DNA of 64,000 nucleotides, taken from Neospora caninum Liverpool. Taxonomy: Eukaryota > Apicomplexa > Conoidasida > Eucoccidiorida > Sarcocystidae. The notes beneath the pieces are model-generated. The model was not told where the DNA came from. It was given only the letters and a program-made list of their open reading frames with translations, and searched no databases. A program made the translations under genes and the position numbers. The stretch lies in the NCBI RefSeq assembly GCF_000208865.1, contig NC_018385.1:62001-126000 (forward strand). Reading direction: 5' to 3'. Shown here in pieces: positions 57,501-64,000 of the stretch; positions within the stretch are counted from its first letter, which is position 1; every line of letters begins with the position of its first letter.

Positions 57501-57877
57501 CCTCGATTCTTTTTCTCGGGTTTCAAAGGTTTCTGTCGCGGGTTCTCCCGCCTCTTTCTTCGCATTTGTCTCCCCTCGGCGTACTGCATCCTCCCGCCTC
57601 TCTCCCCCTCGTGTTGGTCTCCGCTTGTCTCCTTTTCCGGTTTGGTGAATTCGCGTTCGCTGTTTTTCCTTTTGTTTTCAGGCAACTGCTTCGGGAGGCG
57701 TGCGGCAATCGAGGGGCCGTCCCGACACCGAGTTTGTTTTGCTACCCTCCTCCCATGCGTCTTCTCCTGCAGCCTTCGAAGCCTCAGCTGAATGGTCAGA
57801 CCGCAAAGCGCGAGGCATTGATTGCGGACTACGGAGAAGAAGACCTCGTCGAACTCCCGTTAGTCTACAGTCCCTAG
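50338..57877 (+). CDS. RanBPM/Gid1-like protein: SPRY-LisH-CTLH-CRA scaffold of the GID/CTLH E3 ligase
   Basis: The family organises the multisubunit GID/CTLH ubiquitin ligase and recruits substrates through the SPRY domain. Eleven exons: 50338-50700, 51077-51225, 51902-52214, 52616-53183, 54244-54458, 54810-54900, 55098-55201, 55868-56023, 56422-56533, 57109-57175, 57682-57877. They sum to 2,334 nt (777 residues) with all phases matching. A polyserine N-terminus precedes SPRY (about residues 95-270: TTCAVYYFEVKILA, NSVGYRSEDGRKLL, GAGDVIGCGIHYQ, IFFTKNGICLGVAG). Then come LisH (ALTEVVRSYLLHAAFSRTL, about 300-320), a Gly/Glu/Ala repeat linker, CTLH (ELKQAIVDGQSGAAAEILES, from about 566) and CRA (LLYTQQLIDLLRPPERNV, then CGLLAYAEPEKSSLAAFF). 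ATG 50338 is the first in-frame start. The protein is likely cytosolic/nuclear. Family assignment is strong; ligase activity in this organism is inferred. Confidence 0.92.
50390..50510 (+). repeat. Polyserine-coding TCT/TCC tract
   Basis: An almost pure TCT/TCC/TCG run in exon 1 of the Gid1-like gene encodes about 40 residues, nearly all Ser with single Ala, Val and Phe interruptions. The position just before the SPRY domain suggests a flexible N-terminal extension of variable length. Confidence 0.9.
51300..51592 (+). repeat. 290-base (CT)n-rich polypyrimidine tract in intron 2
   Basis: Nearly 300 bases of CTCTTT/CTCTGT repeats lie in the intron between exons 2 and 3 of the Gid1-like gene. 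The strand is pure pyrimidine with scattered G. Open frames through it are simple-repeat artefacts. Confidence 0.9.
52274..52385 (+). repeat. 20-bp tandem repeat in intron 3
   Basis: Five to six copies of a 20-bp unit, core GAATAAGGAAACGAAGGGGA, begin about 60 bases after the exon 3 donor of the Gid1-like gene. They contain in-frame stops (TAA), confirming they are intronic. Confidence 0.85.
52834..52965 (+). repeat. 18-bp coding minisatellite between LisH and CTLH
   Basis: About seven copies of an 18-bp unit, core GCGAATGGAGAGACGGAG, in exon 4 encode ANGETE hexapeptides grading into ANGEAE and ANGAAE. The repeat lengthens the linker between the LisH and CTLH domains of the Gid1-like protein without shifting the frame. 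Confidence 0.9.
54530..54765 (+). repeat. 29-bp tandem minisatellite in intron 5
   Basis: About eight near-identical 29-bp copies contain CTGTCGTTCTTCTCTCTC followed by TTCTCCCCCGT. They lie between exons 5 and 6 of the Gid1-like gene and end about 45 bases before the exon 6 acceptor. Confidence 0.9.
55269..55293. repeat. (TA)n microsatellite in intron 7 of the Gid1-like gene
   Basis: A short TA tract of about 24 bases lies about 70 bases after the exon 7 donor. Confidence 0.85.
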
Positions 57878-58147
57878 GCTAGTCGGCCCCAAACGATCGC
57901 TTATCCTCTTCTCCATTGATGCATGCACTGATTTAGACCCTCGAGGAAGGACGGCGCTTCTCCGATTCGCCCAGCTCCAAGGGCCCTGAGCCGGAGTCCG
58001 TGCATGCACATCTGGAACCCGCGTTCTCAGGATCGTCCACAGGCAAACGGAGAGAACAAACCTAGACACGAATGCACACATACACACACATCTATGAAGG
58101 GACATGTAAATGTGTGCGAGCATAATATATAGTGTCACATGATTATA

Positions 58148-58181
<34 letters not shown>

Positions 58182-60225
58182 ACTGTGTTTATATGGAGAT
58201 ATGCTTGCCCCCTTTTGATGCAATTGAGTAGCTGGATCTTCCCGTAGATTTCTGGTTTTTTCTCCGGCAATTCGCAGCACGTCCAGCAGGAATATTCCTA
58301 TCGCACATTGTGTGTTTGTGTGTACCAGTATGGAGACAAGACAATGTAGAAACAACAAACCTGAGGGGCTGAGACGAAGCACGTCTCCGTGCGCATCCAT
58401 CTTTCACAGACTTTTTGTGGCCGCCTCACGGCTCTCCGACAGCCTCAATCCAGTGTACAGACACCTGCGAGTGCGACAAACGGTGACTGTGGAGTGAACC
58501 TGCTCAGCGTCCGCTGTTGTTGCCGCCTTTCGTCCTCTCAGAAGCAGTTTTCCTTCTGTACGTGATTTCTGTCCTTCCCGTCGTTTTCGCCCGTTCGCGG
58601 TGCCTCCTCTCAAATTACGCTTTGAATGCGAAAAAGCTTAAATGTTTTCCTTTTTTCAACAGTTTTTACCCTCCCGTCTCGCGCGCGTTTCTTCGCTGAG
58701 CAAAGACACGATAATAAATAAAGACCACGAACCGATCAGAAAGCTGCACACACTCCGTCTCCCATACTCTCGTGCCTCATCTCCGTGTAAATTTATCTAT
58801 CTTTGTAAATATTTGTGTACATCTACATGAATATGTGCCCGGGAATGCATCTCTTTTCCGACATGCACTTTGGGGTGGGTTGTCAGTTTTTCGGATGTGA
58901 CGTGTGTAACCGTTTTCGTCAGCGTCGCACGTGAAAGATGTGGAGACATGTCTGTGTTGATAGCACACACGATTCTTGTGTTTCCGTGGACTTCAAGCAT
59001 CGTCAGTGTTTGGGAACTGTGGACACGGGCTGGGGAGAACTCGCAACTCTCCAGTGCGATTTTCTTCTCTTCGGTGGTGCACCCGGCGGAACCCGCGGAA
59101 AAAGGAAAGGCGTTTTGTCACGGCCGACAAAAGTCTTTTGCGTGCAAGCTGGAAGCGAAGAAAAAGAGCCTTTGTGGCGTTCCAGAGTTCCTGGTGTCGT
59201 TTCGGGAGAAACGAAAACTGGAACGAGGCACCTTCGAGGCGCAGGGCTTCTAAGGAACGCGTCATCGTGGCAGAAATTCAGCTTTAAACATGCACGCTTT
59301 GTCACGAGAAAGCCGCTGGCGACACTCTCCAAATATGGAGGCACAATGCGATAAAGAGATCCCGGGAAACATCAAGGAAAGAGAGACGCATACAGCGAGC
59401 ACAGCCTCTCGTTCCACAACTAAAAGTTCTCTCGTGCATCCACATTCACATGAACTACACATGTGTATAGCCACGCATGTGTCGAGAAAAAGAAACCGAG
59501 TTTTCTAGGTTTGCAAGGAGGGCCGGATTGTCTTTTCACATAGATTTCCGTGGACATTTTCTCCTCCATCCATAGATACACAGGCCACTTTCCGCCGAAA
59601 CGAAGCTTCGAAAAGTCTTTGAACTAATTCAACAGACGCATGCGAGTCGCGGTCTCCCTGCGAAAAATTCGTCGGTGTATATACACTGTGGAAGGAATCG
59701 AGACCAATGTGTGAATGTCATTTGAATACTCGTGCAAGTCTTCAAGATATAGAGGTCGGCTTCATCTTGAAAAGTGACATTCACGGGGTTGCCTGCCGGC
59801 CTGAAATCCACACCTGGCGCCTTCGGACCTTGAAAAAGCGAAACGCAAACGGCGTTCAGAGGGTCCGAACGTGTGGCGAAGTTTCGTGCCGGAAACCGCG
59901 ATTGCCACGCTTCACTGAATTTCCTCACGCCTCCGTCCCGCCCCTTTCTCGTGAGTCTGTGGGAGTTCCCCGAACGATCGTGGTTTTTTCCCATTCCCCT
60001 GCGAAAAATCAGACGCGTTCTTTCCCGACCTGTTTTCGCGGGGATGCGTGTGCGTGAGCACTTTGAAGTATGGGACAGATCACCCGTTTACACCTCACTG
60101 GCGGCTGCGTTCCGGAGCGTTTACCTCTATAAAAGATTTCCGCGCCTCACGCTCCAACCCCCACACAAACCGAGAGCCCTGTCTGTGTGTCCCCTGGGCA
60201 CCGCACGTTTTTCCATTCTCTGAAC
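57878..60225. other. Intergenic region between convergent genes
   Basis: It should contain the 3' untranslated regions of the Gid1-like gene and of the minus-strand gene ending at 60226. A (TA)n microsatellite lies at about 58151-58179. Two copies of the palindrome TGCATGCA occur at 57920-57927 and 58001-58008. ORFs up to about 138 codons are present on both strands but lack splice or motif support. I see no gene. Confidence 0.55.
58151..58179. repeat. (TA)n microsatellite downstream of the Gid1-like gene
   Basis: A TA tract of about 29 bases lies in the convergent intergenic region, about 270 bases after the Gid1-like stop codon. Confidence 0.85.
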
Positions 60226-63200
60226 TCAGAGGTTTTTCTTCTTCGTTGTGGCGAGTCGCAAGTCGGCTTCGAGTGTCGCTCCGAGGCGGTTCAGCGCAGT
60301 CCCCACATTCAGCGTGATTTGGTTCACGTCGTCCTGCACGAAAACATCGTCGACAGACGTCTGGAAACAGTCGGAGAGTCTCTCGGCCTTGGTGCGCGCG
60401 AAGAGCGGCGGCGCTACGTCGCGAGCGTTTTCACTTTCTCGACTTCCAGAGAGGAGGAACGCGGAGTGAGAGCTGCGACCGGCAAGGCTCGCCCCTCGTC
60501 CTCCCACGACCGCTTCCTGGCTGTCGAGTCCGAGTCGGCTCTTGCGCAAGTCCCAGTCGAGCAGCGGGTTCTTGCGAGGAAGCGGCGGCGTGGAGCCGAC
60601 AGGTTTGCAGCGCTCAGTGCCGCGCTGCAACAGTCTCTGCTGGAGCAAGGCCATACGCGAAGTTGCCTCGGAGGGAGACGCGCCCAACGCGGATGTCTCA
60701 AAGCGCGAAGCGCGCGACGGCCACGCGGGAGCCGGGAAGCCTTCGTCGGCCTTCAAAAACGCAGACAGCCGGGAGGCGAACGGCGAGGCCAGGGAGCTCT
60801 GCTCGTCGTCTTCGAGAGGGCAGTCCTGCACAAACATGGCCTTTCCCACACGCGCCGCTGCAAAGCCCGACTCCACATCCAAAACTTCTTGGAGGCCACT
60901 GTCTGTCGATGTCGTATCCCGCGGGGGCATCTCCGACTCTTCCGGGCGAAGAGCAGAGGCGGCGCACCGCTGCTGAGGCGAGCGAGGATTCGGAGGCGCG
61001 CGCGGGTACAACAACGGCGAGGTGTCACGGTCGCTCTGCTCGAAACGCCGAATATAAGCCGACCGGCCGGGTCGTCCGGGAAAAGGCGACGCCAGATCCG
61101 GGTGGGCCTCGCTCTCGCGTCTCGCGACGAAGCGACTCCCAGTCGCTGCGCCCCGCCCCTCTTCGCCTTCCTCTCTGCGATCCAGGCGTCCTCCGGCCCT
61201 TGCGGCATCTGCAGGCTCGAGCGTCTCGTGTCTCTCCCGCGCGTCCCGGTCTCTCAGCGCTGCGGCGAGATGTCTCCTGCGCTCGGTCGCCTCTTCCCGC
61301 TCAGATTCGCGCTGGCTCACGCACCCCTCCCTCTCGGGAGCGGGGTTTTCCTTCTCCTCTCCTGCGCCTGCTCTTTGCTCCAGTTCAGGCGCGCGCTCTC
61401 CCGCGCTGTCGCGTCTCCCTTCTCGCCCGGGAGACTGCGTGCGTGGCGAGTCGGGACGCGCGGCGCCACGCGGTCCAGCTGGGGTGTCTGTCGCTGTCTC
61501 TCCGCAGAGCCGCGAGTGCACCCCCGTGTCCCCCCCGGTTCGCTCTTCTTCCTCTCTCTCTGAGACGTCATTGCTCCGCGCCCCGTTTCCCCTCTCGGGT
61601 CCATCCTTGCCTTCAGGGCCGACCCCCACCGTCTTGTCTCCCGACCTGTACGCCGCGACAAACGCTTCCCACGCTTCCACGGCGGTCTGCTTGGAAAACG
61701 AAGATCCAGGAGAGGAAGACGAGGAAGAGGAAGAAGACGAGGAAGAAGAGGAAGAGGAAGAAGACGAGGAAGATGGAGGAGAGGGTGCGGATGCTGACGA
61801 CGAAGCGGCTGGGGCCTCTCCGGAACACGACGCAGTGTCGGTCGTTCTGACGGTTGTCGGGTTGGTTGTCGTGGTCAGTTGACTGCTGGGGGAACCGTGT
61901 TCTTGCGAGAGGAACGACGCACATGGGGACTGTGGGGACGGCTCAGTGCCCTCTCCCGATCCTTGAGAGAAAGGCGACGAGCAGGAAGACAGAGAGTGGA
62001 GGCCCAGCTTCTTCCGGTGCTCCTCGACGAGATGCGACCGCAGCCGATACAGCAGGTGGCGATGAAGCATCAGCTGCTGTTCCACTTCCGTCTCTCTCTC
62101 GCGCTCACTGCATCGGTCCCCAGACAGTGAGGACTCGCGATCTTGGAGGGCTTCCTGCAGCGCATGCAGCCGGTCCAGTGTCCCGCTCTCAATGTCTCTC
62201 AAACAGCTCTGTCGCTCCTCAGATTCGCCCCCACGCGCGTCCCGAAACTCCCGCCCCTCTCCCCTGTTCTCGCTGGGAGTTTCGCCATCTTCTTCACCCT
62301 CTTCGCCGTTCTCAGCCGTGTCTTCTTTGTCGGCGTTCTCGGTCCCCGCAGCCTGCTTGGCTTGGCCACGTGGACCGGTTGCGCCTCCGCGCCTCTCACG
62401 CATCTCTTTAATGTAAGCCAGCATGAGTTCTCGCTGCTGCAGGAAGAAACTGTCGATGCTTTGTTGCGCGGCCCCGTGCGCCTCGGCGAGCGCGTCAGGC
62501 GCCGAACCGACCGGAAAGTCCGAGCCCAGCGGAGGATGCGGAAACCTCGCCGAGGGGCCAGAGTCGCGCCTCTCGAAAGGCCGCCGTCTCTCTGCATGCG
62601 AGGAGACTCCTGTGATACCTGCCTGGTCCGCTGTTTCTCTGTGCGCGGTCTCACTGTCCTCGACGCCGGGGTCCGTGAGCGTCGGTCCCTCTGCCTGCGA
62701 CGACGTCGGAGAGAGAAGGGAATCAAGAGGCGAAGTCGAGACAGCTGGAGCTTCCACGTCTGTCGGCGGGGCCGGGCTGTGGCGGTGTGCGCGCTCGTCG
62801 CTCTCTCGCGCCGTGATCCCCAACACATGCAGAGGCAGGCGAGGCAGCGCGGGCCCCGAAGCGGCTGCCGCAGAAAAGGGGGGGAAAGGATGCATGCAGG
62901 AGGGTTGAGGCACAGACGCGGCTGGGGAGGCGAAGGAAGGAGCGGGCCGAGCAAGCGGCGGGTCCTCGGCGCTCGGAAAGTGCGGAGGTCCTTCAAAGAT
63001 CAGACGCTCGACCTCGTGAGAGTCTGTCTTCTCCGTCGTCGTCGTGTCCTGCAGAGAGTTCGCGATCTGCTCAACCAGAGCCCTCTCCTGCAGCTGCAGC
63101 AGCGCCTGCTGGGCCTGGACGCGCGAAAGCTCCAGAGACAGCGCGTCGGCCTGGAGCGCGTTCGGCGTCGGCGAGAAGGGAGGAACGCCCGCGCGCTGGA

Positions 63201-64000
63201 AGAGAGAAGAGAAGAACGGAGCCAACTCCGCGGGCGTGGTGGGAAACGCAGAGGAGACCGCCATGGAAGAAGGAAGGGGGAAAGGGTAAGACGAGGAAGA
63301 AGAAGCGCCGGAAGCGTGGCTATTCCCTGGCGCTGGAAGAGGCGTCACCGCGGGAGAAAGAGAAGACGAATGCGGAGATGAAGCTTCTTGGAGGGACTGG
63401 GACGATCGCGGCAGAGGGGAAGATGTGGGGTTCTCTTTCGGAGCGACTTCTTTCTGAGACTCTGAAACCGCCGGGGACGAAGCGAACTCCTTCCGCGGAG
63501 TTTCCGCGACTTTCTTGCATGGCTCGCATCCGTTTCCACACGGATCGGCGTGCTTTCTCACTGGAGGACTCGCGACTTCCTTCTCCGGCTCCTCTTCTGG
63601 TTGCGTCGCCGCGCCACGGTCTTCCTCTCCTTCCCTCGCAGGTCTGCTCCTGTCCTTCTCGCCATCGATCGTCTTCGCCTCGACACCTTCTTCTCCTTTC
63701 GCCCCGAGGCCTTCTTCTCCTTTTGCCCCGAGGCCTTCTTCTCCTTTCGCCCCGAGGCCTTCTTCTCCTTTCGCCCCGAGGTTTTCTTCTTTTTTTGCCC
63801 AGAGCCCTTGTTCTTCTTTCGGCTCGACACCTTCTTCTCGTGCTTCGCTCACCGTCTGTCTCTCTGCGGAGCTCTCTTTTTCTGAGTAAAGGCGTTGCGA
63901 GTTGACCGCCGGAAACGCAGGAAAGACTTCTTGGTGGTCCCGAACCACGCGGGACAGCGCCTGGAGCTCTTTGAACGCCGTCTCCAAGTGGAGGTAGTCT
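60226..64000 (-). CDS. Large low-complexity protein with coiled-coil segment (5' end outside window)
   Basis: The open frame runs from the right window edge to the stop at 60226, at least 1,257 residues with no intron needed. The frame is open to base 64000 and begins DYLHLETAFKELQAL, so the true start or a splice junction lies outside. Visible features in order: four GAKGEEGL repeats (about residues 70-100), a Leu/Gln-rich likely coiled coil (SLELSRVQAQQALLQLQERA, about 290-310), Ser/Pro- and Arg/Glu-rich regions, and a run of about 20 Ser. The C-terminal segment is more ordered and ends VNQITLNVGTALNRLGATL plus a basic KKK tail. I do not recognise the family. The conserved-looking C-terminus is the best handle for homology searching. 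The gene converges with the Gid1-like gene. Confidence 0.75.
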   Translation of the reverse strand, partial: DYLHLETAFKELQALSRVVRDHQEVFPAFPAVNSQRLYSEKESSAERQTVSEAREEGVEPKEEQGLWAKKEENLGAKGEEGLGAKGEEGLGAKGEEGLGAKGEEGVEAKTIDGEKDRSRPAREGEEDRGAATQPEEEPEKEVASPPVRKHADPCGNGCEPCKKVAETPRKEFASSPAVSESQKEVAPKENPTSSPLPRSSQSLQEASSPHSSSLSPAVTPLPAPGNSHASGASSSSSYPFPLPSSMAVSSAFPTTPAELAPFFSSLFQRAGVPPFSPTPNALQADALSLELSRVQAQQALLQLQERALVEQIANSLQDTTTTEKTDSHEVERLIFEGPPHFPSAEDPPLARPAPSFASPAASVPQPSCMHPFPPFSAAAASGPALPRLPLHVLGITARESDERAHRHSPAPPTDVEAPAVSTSPLDSLLSPTSSQAEGPTLTDPGVEDSETAHRETADQAGITGVSSHAERRRPFERRDSGPSARFPHPPLGSDFPVGSAPDALAEAHGAAQQSIDSFFLQQRELMLAYIKEMRERRGGATGPRGQAKQAAGTENADKEDTAENGEEGEEDGETPSENRGEGREFRDARGGESEERQSCLRDIESGTLDRLHALQEALQDRESSLSGDRCSERERETEVEQQLMLHRHLLYRLRSHLVEEHRKKLGLHSLSSCSSPFSQGSGEGTEPSPQSPCASFLSQEHGSPSSQLTTTTNPTTVRTTDTASCSGEAPAASSSASAPSPPSSSSSSSSSSSSSSSSSSSSSPGSSFSKQTAVEAWEAFVAAYRSGDKTVGVGPEGKDGPERGNGARSNDVSEREEEERTGGDTGVHSRLCGETATDTPAGPRGAARPDSPRTQSPGREGRRDSAGERAPELEQRAGAGEEKENPAPEREGCVSQRESEREEATERRRHLAAALRDRDARERHETLEPADAARAGGRLDRREEGEEGRGAATGSRFVARRESEAHPDLASPFPGRPGRSAYIRRFEQSDRDTSPLLYPRAPPNPRSPQQRCAASALRPEESEMPPRDTTSTDSGLQEVLDVESGFAAARVGKAMFVQDCPLEDDEQSSLASPFASRLSAFLKADEGFPAPAWPSRASRFETSALGASPSEATSRMALLQQRLLQRGTERCKPVGSTPPLPRKNPLLDWDLRKSRLGLDSQEAVVGGRGASLAGRSSHSAFLLSGSRESENARDVAPPLFARTKAERLSDCFQTSVDDVFVQDDVNQITLNVGTALNRLGATLEADLRLATTKKKNL
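61690..61775 (-). repeat. Polyserine-coding tract
   Basis: GAA/GAG-type purine repeats on the plus strand encode about 20 consecutive Ser on the minus strand within the large partial gene. It parallels the polyserine tract of the Gid1-like gene and is probably length-variable. Confidence 0.85.
63685..63785 (-). repeat. 24-bp coding tandem repeat (GAKGEEGL)
   Basis: Four copies of a 24-bp unit encode the octapeptide GAKGEEGL near the visible N-terminal part of the partial protein. A degenerate fifth copy (VEAKTIDG) follows. The repeat is in frame. Confidence 0.9.

Noticed and set aside
58870..59354. Overlapping 127-138-codon plus-strand ORFs in the convergent intergenic region
   Set aside because: Three frames are open over the same stretch, which points to compositional chance rather than coding. 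There are no motifs or splice support.

Overview
This window is nuclear DNA from a coccidian apicomplexan, most likely Toxoplasma gondii or a close relative such as Hammondia or Neospora. I infer this from GC-rich exons that encode long Ser/Pro/Arg/Glu-rich disordered stretches. Short introns have GTAAG/GTGAG donors and pyrimidine-rich CAG acceptors, with (TA)n and (CT)n microsatellites inside them. No bacterial-style operons, CRISPR arrays, tRNAs, rRNAs or mobile elements were seen. All spliced models were built by hand from splice signals and reading-frame continuity.

Layout. (1) 103-3454, minus: 3' part of an unrecognised helical protein with a Pro/Ser-rich N-terminal region; it runs off the left edge. 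(2) 9321-23323, plus: an 18-exon, about 2,217-residue cyclic nucleotide phosphodiesterase with two GAF domains interrupted by long inserts and a complete catalytic domain. (3) 23.3-31.5 kb: a gene-poor, less GC-rich stretch with one intronless ORF of unknown function (27508-28998). (4) 31514-43014, plus: a giant, mostly single-exon gene for a roughly 3,617-residue low-complexity protein with nuclear-localisation-like clusters. (5) 43159-43680, minus: a weak small ORF. (6) 45536-46816, minus: a protein with two membrane segments and a long charged tail. (7) 47004-48206, minus: TRAPPC4/Trs23 of the TRAPP vesicle-tethering complex, three exons. (8) 50338-57877, plus: a RanBPM/Gid1-type SPRY-LisH-CTLH-CRA protein, 11 exons, the expected scaffold of a GID/CTLH ubiquitin ligase. 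(9) 60226-64000, minus: a large low-complexity protein with coding repeats, 5' end outside the window.

The genes are not an obvious functional cluster: signalling (PDE), trafficking (TRAPPC4, perhaps the membrane protein) and ubiquitin-ligase scaffolding (Gid1-like) sit side by side. TRAPPC4 and the Gid1-like gene are divergent and share a 2.1-kb upstream region. The Gid1-like gene and the last gene converge. For the PDE, TRAPPC4 and Gid1-like genes the summed exon lengths are exact multiples of three and the joined frames reproduce family motifs across each junction, which strongly supports the models.
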